From Anaerolineales bacterium UBA1136 (GTDB taxonomy: Bacteria > Chloroflexota > Anaerolineae > Anaerolineales > UBA11657), in assembly GCA_002311455.1 (NCBI GenBank), contig DCAJ01000123.1, positions 9,038-21,381 on the forward strand: a DNA stretch of 12,344 nt, read 5' to 3'. Each line of letters begins with the position of its first letter. The stretch's first letter is position 1. Shown in pieces: positions 1-7,912 of the stretch. Under the pieces are notes generated by a model. It was not told the origin of the DNA. It worked only from the letters and a program-made list of their open reading frames with translations, and did no database searches. The position numbers and the translations under genes were made by a program.

Positions 1-30
1 TTGTTAGAACTTATATAGTTGGTCTAACAA
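1..30. promoter_or_regulatory. Inverted repeat upstream of the adaptor gene
   Basis: TTGTTAGA at 1-8 and TCTAACAA at 23-30 form a perfect 8 bp inverted repeat around a 14-nt centre, with one further C10:G21 pair possible. It lies about 90 bp upstream of the adaptor start. It could be an operator for a dimeric regulator (TetR-like sites have this shape) or the weak terminator of a gene left of the window. The stem is AT-rich and has no clean T-run after it. The window edge hides its left context, so the role is open. Confidence 0.3.
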
Positions 31-66
31 TTGTTATGTATTGTGAAACAAGAATATCAAAAACAC

Positions 67-72
67 TACAAT
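67..72 (+). promoter_or_regulatory. Weak -10-like element for the adaptor gene
   Basis: TACAAT at 67-72 matches the -10 consensus at five of six bases. The only -35-like hexamer, TTGTGA at 41-46, is 20 bp away, which is longer than usual. The region is AT-rich, so such hexamers are expected by chance. Confidence 0.2.
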
Positions 73-119
73 TGAAAAAATACTACTAATTATTCTTTAA
101 AGAGTAGGAGGAATATATT

Positions 120-2006
120 GTGAGCAAAAAGAAGGTTTTAGCTTGGATAATACTAATAATAGCGATACTTGCTACCACTGCGTGCCAAAGCGACGAAAAT
201 AATGCGGCAGATACTGCGAGTGTACCAGAAATCATTCAAGATTATGGGGTAATTGCTGAAGGGCAATTATTGCCACAGCAACATGTTGATCTAGCTTTCA
301 GTATGGCGGGTAAAGTCACCGAGATACTACAATCAGAAGATAGTATTGTAAGCAAGGGTCAGATTATTGCCCGATTAGATAATAAAGATAGCTTAAATGC
401 CGCTTATGCACAGGCTGCAGCAAATGCAGAGAAAGTTCTCACTGCAGTAGGAGGAGCGGAGCTTGATCTAGAGCAAGCAAATAATAATGTGCAGCAGTCT
501 GAAAATAGCCTGGCACAGGTACAATTAGAACAACCGCAATTAGCACTTGAAAGCGCACGTGCCCGCCTAGAAGTCATGAGCGCTCAACAATCGTTGGACT
601 CCCTACAGGACACTGCTACATTGCTACCTGCTCAAATCGAAAATGAGATACAAATAGCTCTTACACGAATTGAATCTGCTCAAGTTTCTTTGCCGACAAT
701 TGATAAGCCAGATCTTCAGTATTACGAACAACAAGTACAACTAGCTCAAAACGCCTTGGAACAATTAAAATTGGATTCTACAATAATCGATATAGGCACT
801 CTGACTGACGCTGTAGACAGTACTTCTGACCTAATTGAAGACGAGAAGGAATTCCTGGATAAAGTTAAGAAAGCAATCGATGGATGTCAAGTAAATGTTG
901 ACGGCGACGATTATACAAAACTCGAATTTAATCAAGATTTGTCATACAGAAACGAGACTTATAAAGCCAGAGTTGTGTACGACGTAGAAAACTGGATTGC
1001 CGACGAATTATTGGACGATTACCCTACCATTGTCAGCAAGGCAATACTCACTTGCGATACTGGTCGCAAAGTCACTATCGATGGCCGCAAAACCACACTT
1101 GAGGATGCCCAAGAACGTTACAATGATGTTGTTTCGCAGTATGATGAGGCAGTGGAACAACTGGAAAAATCTCGTCTGCAAAACAAGAAATTGATTAGCT
1201 TAGCAGAAAGTGATTTAGCAAGGGCACAGCGTAACCTTGATTGGGTTCAAAGTGGAAAATACAGTAGGGAAGGAATACTAGCTGCTGCAAATCAGTCTGC
1301 CGCTGACCCGGCTGTACCGCAGTCAGTATCACTTGCCACACAGCAATTAGAGGCTGACATAAAACTAGCGGAAGCACAACTATCAGATGCACGCAATCGT
1401 CTAAATGACTTGGAAGATGGTATAGATCCCGACTCTTTAGAATTGGCCAAAGCAGGGTTAGATCAAGCCAATTCATATGTAAATTATACAGACACTCAGA
1501 TGCAGCAAATGGAATTGCGGATCTCGCAATCAATAATATCTGTTGAGTTGGCAAAGGTACAGGAAGAATCCGCCTTGTTAGCACTCAATTCAGCACGGAC
1601 ACATCTTAGAGCTTCACAAGCAGCTCTAGAATCGGCTACCCACAACCTAACACACAATGACTTAGTTGCACCCTGGGAGGGAACTATTGCAAACTTATCA
1701 CTGACTTTGGATGAGTATGTTCAGCCTGGACAACCCATTGCGACTCTAGCTGACTTCTCATACTGGAAAGTTGAGACTGATAACTTGACTGAAATAGAGG
1801 TGCCGGAAGTGTCGGTGGGTCAGGATGTCAGCATAAACCCTGATGCTCTTCCTGAACTCGAACTGAATGGAACAGTTACTTCAATCAGCAAATTATTTAC
1901 AGAAAAGCGTGGTGATGTGACATATACCGTGACTGTAGATCTTAAGGAAAATGACCCGCGACTACGTTGGGGAATGACAATGGTGATTACCTTCCCGGAT
2001 TCCTAA
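120..2006 (+). CDS. Lipoprotein periplasmic adaptor subunit (HlyD/RND efflux family)
   Basis: A 628-residue membrane-fusion-type adaptor that should link an inner-membrane transporter to export across the envelope. It starts with GTG at 120, behind a strong AGGAGG at 106-111. A lysine-rich, hydrophobic leader ends in a lipobox with Cys22 (LATTAC), so the mature protein is probably lipid-anchored. Residues about 45-95 form the first half of a biotinyl-lipoyl-like domain. Two long Gln/Ala/Glu-rich coiled-coil stretches follow (about 100-240 and 325-510). The second lipoyl half begins at L515-V-A-P-W-E-G, and a beta-barrel domain (about 550-628) ends in the family-typical GMTMVITF. At 628 residues it is longer than common adaptors (about 350-450), partly through a non-coiled insert at about 240-325 that contains Cys256 and Cys312. 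No ABC or RND partner gene lies in the window, so the substrate is unknown. Assignment to the family is confident. Confidence 0.88.
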   Translation: MSKKKVLAWIILIIAILATTACQSDENNAADTASVPEIIQDYGVIAEGQLLPQQHVDLAFSMAGKVTEILQSEDSIVSKGQIIARLDNKDSLNAAYAQAAANAEKVLTAVGGAELDLEQANNNVQQSENSLAQVQLEQPQLALESARARLEVMSAQQSLDSLQDTATLLPAQIENEIQIALTRIESAQVSLPTIDKPDLQYYEQQVQLAQNALEQLKLDSTIIDIGTLTDAVDSTSDLIEDEKEFLDKVKKAIDGCQVNVDGDDYTKLEFNQDLSYRNETYKARVVYDVENWIADELLDDYPTIVSKAILTCDTGRKVTIDGRKTTLEDAQERYNDVVSQYDEAVEQLEKSRLQNKKLISLAESDLARAQRNLDWVQSGKYSREGILAAANQSAADPAVPQSVSLATQQLEADIKLAEAQLSDARNRLNDLEDGIDPDSLELAKAGLDQANSYVNYTDTQMQQMELRISQSIISVELAKVQEESALLALNSARTHLRASQAALESATHNLTHNDLVAPWEGTIANLSLTLDEYVQPGQPIATLADFSYWKVETDNLTEIEVPEVSVGQDVSINPDALPELELNGTVTSISKLFTEKRGDVTYTVTVDLKENDPRLRWGMTMVITFPDS

Positions 2007-2065
2007 TCAGGACAGGTATTCCACTACTATATCAAATCAACGAAAAGCCTTCTAGAACAATTGGG

Positions 2066-2096
2066 GGTCCAAGAAAGCAATCTTGGGTCTTGCTTT
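2066..2096 (+). other. Two mutually exclusive stem-loops in the adaptor-epimerase spacer
   Basis: Stem A pairs CCAAGA (2069-2074) with TCTTGG (2081-2086). Stem B pairs AAAGCAA (2074-2080) with TTGCTTT (2090-2096). They share the middle strand and cannot both form. Neither is followed by a U-tract, so this is not a convincing intrinsic terminator. It may be only a chance structure in an untranslated spacer. Confidence 0.2.
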
Positions 2097-2207
2097 GGAT
2101 CAGATGCATGGAAAGGATATATGCGACGTCAGACTGTTACCACTAACTGGACAAACGGTTTACCATTGTCGCAAGGCATAAAATTTACAGACTAAGGAGA
2201 ACGATAA

Positions 2208-3146
2208 ATGACGAATCTGCACATTCTGATCTCCGGTGGAAGCGGTCTCATCGGGCGAGCCCTAATGGAAGCACTGCTACGATCAGGACACACCGTGTCA
2301 ATACTAAGTAGACGGGCTCATGAGGTTAGAATGCCCAATCAAGTAAATGTACTTCCGTGGGATGCACGCACCTTATCTGGATGGGAGCAAGAAATAGAAG
2401 GAATAGATGCTGTTGTGCATTTGGCTGGTGAAAGCATAGCTGGAAATGGCATGTTTGGCGTGTTTCCGCAACGCTGGACATCACACCGGAGGGACTTAAT
2501 ACTTAGGAGTCGAGTAGAGACCGGACAAGTATTAGCTAACGCAATAGAATCTGCGAAAAACAGACCCAAGGTATTCATTCAAGCTTCAGCAATAGGGTAT
2601 TACGGTCCTTCAGACGCACAAACAATAACTGAATCTCAATCTCAAGGTACAGATTTTCTTGCACGAGTGTGTCAATTATGGGAATCTTCAAGCGCAGTGA
2701 TAGGAGTTGGTGTAAGGAGGATAGTGGCTCGTTTCGGTCTGCCACTAAGTATTAAGGGAGGGTTTCTGCCTCGACTCCTTTTACCCTATAAGATGTTCGT
2801 TGGCGGCCCTGTAGGAACTGGTAAACAATACTATTCATGGATTCACATGGATGATGCTGTACAGTCACTTATATTTCTGATAGAGAATGACGAAGCATCA
2901 GGCATATTCAATATTACTGCTCCTAACCCTGTAACAAACTCTGAATTTGGACGTAAGCTTGGTGGAATAATTAACCGTCCACATTGGATGCCAGTACCAG
3001 GGTTAGCATTTCGCGCACTCTTTGGGGAGGTGGCAGACGTGGTAGTGAATGGACAGCGGGTGATGCCTGAACAACTACAGAAAGCTGGCTTTTCCTTCCA
3101 CTATCCTAATATCGAAGAAGCCCTGCGAAACACATTATCCACATAA
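2208..3146 (+). CDS. TIGR01777-family NAD(P)-binding epimerase-like protein (SDR39U1/YfcH type)
   Basis: A 312-residue extended short-chain dehydrogenase-like protein, probably cytoplasmic, whose substrate is not established for the family. The nucleotide-binding turn is at the N-terminus (S9-GGSGLIG-16). The signature VVHLAGESI lies at 69-77. The family stretch QRWTSHRR...SRVET follows, then ASAIGYYG with GYYG at 130-133, then YYSWIHMDD (around 205-213). The C-terminal DUF1731-type segment is also recognisable (FGEVADVVVNGQRVMPEQL, then GFSFHYP). Length is normal and all landmarks are intact. The ATG at 2208 has AAGGAGA at 2194-2200 with a 7-nt spacing, which settles the start. It lies 201 bp behind the adaptor gene, so co-transcription is possible but not evident. 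It converges with the GT39 gene. Confidence 0.92.
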   Translation: MTNLHILISGGSGLIGRALMEALLRSGHTVSILSRRAHEVRMPNQVNVLPWDARTLSGWEQEIEGIDAVVHLAGESIAGNGMFGVFPQRWTSHRRDLILRSRVETGQVLANAIESAKNRPKVFIQASAIGYYGPSDAQTITESQSQGTDFLARVCQLWESSSAVIGVGVRRIVARFGLPLSIKGGFLPRLLLPYKMFVGGPVGTGKQYYSWIHMDDAVQSLIFLIENDEASGIFNITAPNPVTNSEFGRKLGGIINRPHWMPVPGLAFRALFGEVADVVVNGQRVMPEQLQKAGFSFHYPNIEEALRNTLST

Positions 3147-3160
3147 CCTAACATATGCTC

Positions 3161-5050
3161 TCATTCCGGCCGACTTAGTTCTAAATCATATATTGTTATG
3201 GAGTCCGACCCACCAACTAACGTCAGCCTCTCACCAGTTTCCTGTATATATAGGCCAGTCGCAACAAATACACGGTCAGCAGTACTCACAGTCGGCACCT
3301 GAAATTGGTGTACGTCTAATAAGTTCTCGCTCGTAGTCCAAGTAGTGGTAGGTCGCCGACCAGCTGCCGGTAATCCATCGTGAGACGTTAACAAATTCCC
3401 TTTTGAATCTAACAAATGAACAAATACCACACAATTATCTTGGAGCATTAATTCCGTAGACCAAATTAACGAGACAACTAGTTCATCTCCAATAGATATG
3501 ACTCGTACATCTGAGCTGCCATTTACAGATAAATGTGCATACTCAAGCTTGGGCCCAGAAATAAAAGTCCTACCAACAAATGAACTTCCTGAGGCCCTTG
3601 AATAATTTGTGGCGAACCGCATGAGTTTTAGTTTACCAGTCATGTACTCAGCCTCACGCACATAGGAATTCTCAAGAATACTCAAAGTGGCATCATTCGC
3701 ATCCCAATGTGGTGCTTCAATAGGGATAAACCACATCCTCTGATATTGATTCGCAAGTTGGTTTAACTCCGTAGAAATATCTATGGACGTCATACTTGGA
3801 TTATGGGGTAACATAGTACGATCCTGTATAACATTATTCAAATAATAATCCTGAGACGGATCGGGAAAGTTAGAGATGAAAATATCCCCTGAAGTCACTT
3901 CGGATTCTAGAATTGAGGCCACCTCCCTTAAACCGCGATTCTTGCTCCACTCCGGCACAAAATAGTGATTTCGTAAACCATAACCAATCAATCCCAAACC
4001 TAAGATCATAAAAACGTTTGATAGTTTTCGTAATGGTTCTCTATTGAAAAATAACTGCCAGCCCGCAGCTACTGTTACATATATTGCCGGAAATGCCAAC
4101 AAAAAATAGAAGGTATTAAAAGTACTACGGCGCAAAACAACTGCATAAATACCAGCAAGAGTTATCATAGGCCATGCAATCAGCATTGCACCCCAGGAAC
4201 GCTTGTCACCTCTGGAAACATATACAGCACCGACTAAAAACAGCAGCACACTAATAATCGCTGCCCATGTGGCAACATCTGCGGATACAACAGGACCTAG
4301 AGCAAAATCTTTGGCAACTAAAATTAGATAATCGATCACTGCCATGTAGGTAGGGTCGGCAAGTTGCCCACTAGCAAAAACTGGAAGAATCACGACCGCC
4401 CATGGCAACAGAAGTAGTACTATAGAAGCCATAGCAGATCCCCAACGATGCCAGTATGGACCTCTGCAAGCAATTACATAAATTCCATGTGCGACCAATC
4501 CAAAAACTGCGTAGTAATGACTGTACATTGCTAGAGATCCACAAATTACGTAAATCCACCAACTACTCCAGCGGCCCCGGAGCAATCCGGGTAGATATAG
4601 GGTGACAATCAGTACAAACATTATTGCCAGCTGATACATGTTTCTAGCATCCTGAGCCAACCATATTTGAAAGGGATGAACAGCTGTTAGCATGGCAGCG
4701 CCGATACCTGTATTTCTAGAAACTGATACAGTTCCAAATTTGTACACTAAAGCCACAACCACGATACTCAATAGAACGGAGGGCAATCGTAACATCTTTT
4801 CACTATCTCCAAACAAACTGGCCCAGACCTGTAGAGTCCAGTAATGTAGAGGAGGCTGAGGGTCACCCTCACGGACAATGCGTTCTAGTATAGACATGAG
4901 ACCTGGCTCGCTTACCACATAATTCCACGAAAAGGCTTCGTCGCCACGAAGCTCTTGCGACCCTAGTTTGTATACCCGAAGTGCAAATGCAGTTATCAAA
5001 ACCAACAACAGTACTACGTAGATATTTTTGTGCACACGGTACTTAGTCAA
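3161..5050 (-). CDS. GT39-type membrane glycosyltransferase (polyprenyl-phosphate sugar dependent)
   Basis: A 629-residue polytopic GT-C fold enzyme of the PMT/ArnT-like group. Relatives transfer a sugar from a polyprenyl-phosphate donor on the outer face of the membrane; the acceptor here is unknown. After TM1 (about 10-26), the first outer loop has the acidic pair D37-E38 in RGDEAFS and the conserved DPQPPLHYW (63-71). RLPS lies at 88-91 and the family motif QDARNMYQ at 133-140. About ten further hydrophobic segments extend to about residue 360. The last roughly 200 residues are soluble; a beta-rich end (about 535-629, FVHLLD...GNLL, GLYIQETGERLTLVGG) resembles the tail seen on many Chloroflexota GT39 proteins. 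The start is TTG at 5050 with a modest GGGGA seven bases upstream; GTG at codon 6 is the alternative. It lies 15 bp after the Fe-S oxidoreductase stop, in the same frame, as the third gene of the operon. Confidence 0.85.
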   Translation of the reverse strand: MTKYRVHKNIYVVLLLVLITAFALRVYKLGSQELRGDEAFSWNYVVSEPGLMSILERIVREGDPQPPLHYWTLQVWASLFGDSEKMLRLPSVLLSIVVVALVYKFGTVSVSRNTGIGAAMLTAVHPFQIWLAQDARNMYQLAIMFVLIVTLYLPGLLRGRWSSWWIYVICGSLAMYSHYYAVFGLVAHGIYVIACRGPYWHRWGSAMASIVLLLLPWAVVILPVFASGQLADPTYMAVIDYLILVAKDFALGPVVSADVATWAAIISVLLFLVGAVYVSRGDKRSWGAMLIAWPMITLAGIYAVVLRRSTFNTFYFLLAFPAIYVTVAAGWQLFFNREPLRKLSNVFMILGLGLIGYGLRNHYFVPEWSKNRGLREVASILESEVTSGDIFISNFPDPSQDYYLNNVIQDRTMLPHNPSMTSIDISTELNQLANQYQRMWFIPIEAPHWDANDATLSILENSYVREAEYMTGKLKLMRFATNYSRASGSSFVGRTFISGPKLEYAHLSVNGSSDVRVISIGDELVVSLIWSTELMLQDNCVVFVHLLDSKGNLLTSHDGLPAAGRRPTTTWTTSENLLDVHQFQVPTVSTADRVFVATGLYIQETGERLTLVGGSDSITIYDLELSRPE

Positions 5051-5065
5051 AAAGGATTCCCCATA

Positions 5066-7036
5066 TCAGTCTGCAATAGAGTCAGCCACTATCTCTGCCA
5101 CATCCTTAATCTGTATGCTTGCTCCATCTGCCCTATTAGCATCATTCAACATCACTTTACAAAATGGGCATCCCACTGCTATAACATCTGCACCCGTACT
5201 TTTTGCTTCTGCAAGTCTAGCAGCACTCACAGACTCACGACCTGGCTCCTCTTCTTTCCACATTTGACCACCACCTGCACCACAGCAAAATGAATCCTTC
5301 CTACTACGATCCATCTCGAGCAATTTCACCCCACTACTTTCAAGCACCGAGCGCGGATCATCAAATACACCATTATGTCTACCTAAATAACATGGATCGT
5401 GAAAAGTAATGTCTGGATAATCATCGTTCCTGCTCTTAATATCAAGCCTGCCATTGTTGATCAAATCATTTATAAATGTAGTATGATGAATCACATCAAA
5501 ATCACTGCCGAATTGCGAATATTCTGCGCCGAGAGTATGTAGACAATGTGGACAGGTAACCACGATTTTGTTTGCACATACACTAGATAAAGTAGAAATA
5601 TTTTGTGTTGCCATTTCAAAAAATAGATATTCGTGGCCTGAGCGCCGCGCTGTGTCTCCAGTACAGCACTCTTGAGCACCAAGTACCGCATAATTGACAT
5701 TTGCCGCATTAAGAATCTTTACGAAAGAACGCGCCACCTCTTTTGCTATAGGATCGTAAGCAGCAGCACATCCAACCCAGTACAAATACTCAAAATCAGG
5801 GTTGTCTTCAACGGTCGGTACATTCAGTCCAGCACACCAAGCCATTCTGTCCTGATTAGTTTGCCAAGGATTTCCTTGACGCTCCATACCATTGAATGCA
5901 TTTTGCAGGGGCGCAGGAAATTCACCGGCTGTTAGTACCTGATATCGACGCAATTCGACTATGTCAAACATTGGTTCGTTACCAACAGGACAAATATCAT
6001 TACATGCTCCGCATGTGGTGCACGCCCAAAGGGCAGAGCTGCTAATAGCATTATCAAGTAATGCTTCAGACGATTTACCTGCAGCAAGTGCAGCCATGTC
6101 TACATTGATCAAATGCCTTTTGTTAACTTCTAATGCTGCTGGAGAAAGATCCTTGCCCGTAACATAAGCTGGGCATACATCTTGACACCGATTGCACATT
6201 ATGCACGCAAAGGCATCAATCAAAAGAGACTGACCAAGTTGCTCAAGTCTTTGCGCACCTAATTCCTGAACATCTTCATCTTCAAAATCAATTGGTGGTA
6301 ATGCGCCAAGAGAAGTTCTGTTGGGCTTCAACAAGTGATTGATAGGTGCAGCTATCAGATGGATATGCTTACTAAATGGAAAATATGGTATGAAAATAAA
6401 TATACTTCCCATACTTAACCACCAGCTAATTCGTTCCAACGCGATTAAGTGATCTAAGCTTGAATTCAGCAAAATGCCAGCTAACATAGATCCGAAGGGC
6501 TGCCAAACATCCGGACCATGCAATGCAATTCCTGCACTGATACTAGCAAATCGAAAACCTACATGAAAAATTATAAACGCGTAAACAATAAGTGAGTCAT
6601 TTCTAATACGGGTCTTAGCCCCGGGTTGCAACACAACGTTTTGTGCAAAATCCAATTCTCGTGATGGTATAACAAATCTTCTAACCAAGAAATATATCAC
6701 TGATACTAGAATCAATAGTGTAACTACATCTGCACCCAGTCGATACAATCCACTTAATGCTCCAGCACCCATAAACCTAAGATTGAGGACAAAACCGTGC
6801 AGAATGTCTCCGATATTGACCAGCAAATAGTAGAGAAAACCCCAAACTATCAAAGCATGCAATACACTGGTGACTAGCCGTGTACGAAGCACGGGTCGCT
6901 GCGAAATTAATATCACCAGTGCTCGCCAGATGCGTAGTGGCAGTTGATCTAGTTCAAGATCTGAATTGCCACGCCGTATGACAGCAACTAACAAGCGGAA
7001 GTTACGCCAGCTAAAAGCAAATGAAACCGCGACCAA
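5066..7036 (-). CDS. Membrane heme-b/Fe-S oxidoreductase with two CCG domains (EMO/HdrD-like)
   Basis: Probably passes electrons between a soluble donor (in studied relatives, electron-transfer flavoprotein) and the membrane quinone pool. The N-terminal about 235 residues are a NarI-like membrane domain with about five helices and candidate heme-b ligands H60, H158 and H224/H226. Two [4Fe-4S] motifs follow: C278IMC-NRC-C288P and C339TTC-GAC-C349P. Then come two CCG domains: C423...C457CTGD...C495-PH-C498 and C549...C584CGAGGG...C623-PF-C626. All expected cysteines are present. Coordinates use the conventional TTG at 7036, but this start has no Shine-Dalgarno sequence and cuts into TM1. The frame is open to 7084, and ATT at 7072, behind GAGGTG, would restore a full first helix (12 more residues). 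It sits between the dsbA-like and GT39 genes. No etfAB is visible, so the ETF:menaquinone role is inferred from architecture. Confidence 0.88.
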   Translation of the reverse strand: MVAVSFAFSWRNFRLLVAVIRRGNSDLELDQLPLRIWRALVILISQRPVLRTRLVTSVLHALIVWGFLYYLLVNIGDILHGFVLNLRFMGAGALSGLYRLGADVVTLLILVSVIYFLVRRFVIPSRELDFAQNVVLQPGAKTRIRNDSLIVYAFIIFHVGFRFASISAGIALHGPDVWQPFGSMLAGILLNSSLDHLIALERISWWLSMGSIFIFIPYFPFSKHIHLIAAPINHLLKPNRTSLGALPPIDFEDEDVQELGAQRLEQLGQSLLIDAFACIMCNRCQDVCPAYVTGKDLSPAALEVNKRHLINVDMAALAAGKSSEALLDNAISSSALWACTTCGACNDICPVGNEPMFDIVELRRYQVLTAGEFPAPLQNAFNGMERQGNPWQTNQDRMAWCAGLNVPTVEDNPDFEYLYWVGCAAAYDPIAKEVARSFVKILNAANVNYAVLGAQECCTGDTARRSGHEYLFFEMATQNISTLSSVCANKIVVTCPHCLHTLGAEYSQFGSDFDVIHHTTFINDLINNGRLDIKSRNDDYPDITFHDPCYLGRHNGVFDDPRSVLESSGVKLLEMDRSRKDSFCCGAGGGQMWKEEEPGRESVSAARLAEAKSTGADVIAVGCPFCKVMLNDANRADGASIQIKDVAEIVADSIAD

Positions 7037-7069
7037 AATACAAAAGAGGAGTTTTTCTGTCAGGCTGAG

Positions 7070-7082
7070 AATAAAGCACCTC
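7070..7082 (-). promoter_or_regulatory. Shine-Dalgarno plus ATT: likely real start of the Fe-S oxidoreductase
   Basis: On the minus strand GAGGTG (7082-7077) stands four bases before ATT (7072-7070). That ATT is in frame with the oxidoreductase, which is open back to a TAG at 7087-7085. No ATG, GTG or TTG lies between that stop and the TTG at 7036; a CTG at 7063 is further from the ribosome site. Initiation at ATT is rare (known in infC) but gives a complete first membrane helix. An ATG-to-ATT sequence or assembly error would look identical. Confidence 0.45.
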
Positions 7083-7100
7083 GCCTACTTAACATAATAA

Positions 7101-7862
7101 TTATTGAGTCCTAAGCTCTGCTTCTACAACTGCCACAAACGCTTCTAGAGGCTGTGCTCCAACTAGGGGTCGCCCATTAATGAAAAAAGTAGGCGTGCCT
7201 GTCACTCCTAAATCTCTGGCCACATTGAAATCTTTATTTACTCTACCGCGAAATCTGCCAGAACTGTAACATTTCTCAAACTCATCTATGTCTAAACCAA
7301 TGTTACCAGCCAAGTCCATATATAGATCTTTCCCCAAGGTTGCCTGGTTCTGAAAAATGCCGTTATGAAACGCCCAAAATTTGTTCTGCTCAAAAGCACA
7401 CTGTGCTGCCTCTGCTGCTGAGCGAGCTTCAGGATGAATGTTCTCCAAAGGAAAATCGCGATAGCAAAATCTGACCTCGTCCGGATAAGTTTCCAACAGG
7501 GACACTAGAGTGGTATCGACAAACCTAGCACAATAAGCACACTGAAAGTCACTAAATTCTATAATTGTTATTGGTGCGTCTTCCGGACCTATACACGGAT
7601 CTTCAGTACTCCTGACGTCAAACCGTTGTATCTGACCCACACCAACTTGCGTCTCATCAATCCCCACTTTATTTTCTACTCTTGCGTCACGTTGAGCCAC
7701 CGAGTCATAATCTACTCGACCCCAAAACAAATATCCAGCTGCTAGACCGCACACAAACATTACTGGTGCAAGACCTAAATATAAATGGCTCCGCTTGAAC
7801 GTAATTGTATCGCCAGTACTTATATCCCCGGTTGTAGTTAAATGGTCTGGGTCTATGCTCAT
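7101..7862 (-). CDS. Membrane-anchored DsbA-like thioredoxin-fold protein
   Basis: A 253-residue thiol-disulfide oxidoreductase of the DsbA/Thioredoxin_4 group, acting outside the cytoplasm. A short N-terminal tail is followed by one membrane helix (about 28-48) and a roughly 35-residue linker. The thioredoxin fold starts at about 90 (GPEDAPITIIEFSDFQC). The redox motif is C108-A-Y-C111, and the cis-proline loop is V220-T-G-T-P224. The segment around AAQC155AFEQNKFWAFHNGIF and C198 are typical of the subfamily and form a likely structural cysteine pair. ATG at 7862 is the start; its ribosome site is weak. It is first in the leftward operon, about 28 bp before the probable oxidoreductase start. 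No DsbB or VKOR partner is present. Whether it oxidises or isomerises client cysteines cannot be read from the sequence. Confidence 0.9.
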   Translation of the reverse strand: MSIDPDHLTTTGDISTGDTITFKRSHLYLGLAPVMFVCGLAAGYLFWGRVDYDSVAQRDARVENKVGIDETQVGVGQIQRFDVRSTEDPCIGPEDAPITIIEFSDFQCAYCARFVDTTLVSLLETYPDEVRFCYRDFPLENIHPEARSAAEAAQCAFEQNKFWAFHNGIFQNQATLGKDLYMDLAGNIGLDIDEFEKCYSSGRFRGRVNKDFNVARDLGVTGTPTFFINGRPLVGAQPLEAFVAVVEAELRTQ

Positions 7863-7883
7863 GCTGGATATTCTCTATCACGG

Positions 7884-7912
7884 ATTGTCTCATGTAGCAC
7901 TTATGATGGCAA
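7884..7912 (-). promoter_or_regulatory. Candidate sigma-70-type promoter for the dsbA-like operon
   Basis: On the minus strand TTGCCA (7912-7907) matches five of six -35 bases. After an exact 17 bp spacer comes GACAAT (7889-7884), matching four of six -10 bases. Transcription would begin near 7877, giving a leader of about 14 nt. This is a prediction by eye only. Confidence 0.35.

Noticed and set aside
1195..1584. 129-codon minus-strand open frame inside the adaptor gene
   Set aside because: It is wholly antisense to a well-supported coiled-coil coding region, shows no domain, and its composition is what Gln/Leu-rich codons give on the other strand.
3147..3160. Bidirectional terminator between the convergent epimerase-like and GT39 genes
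   Set aside because: The gap is only 14 bp and no stable stem with a T-run is visible across the two gene ends.
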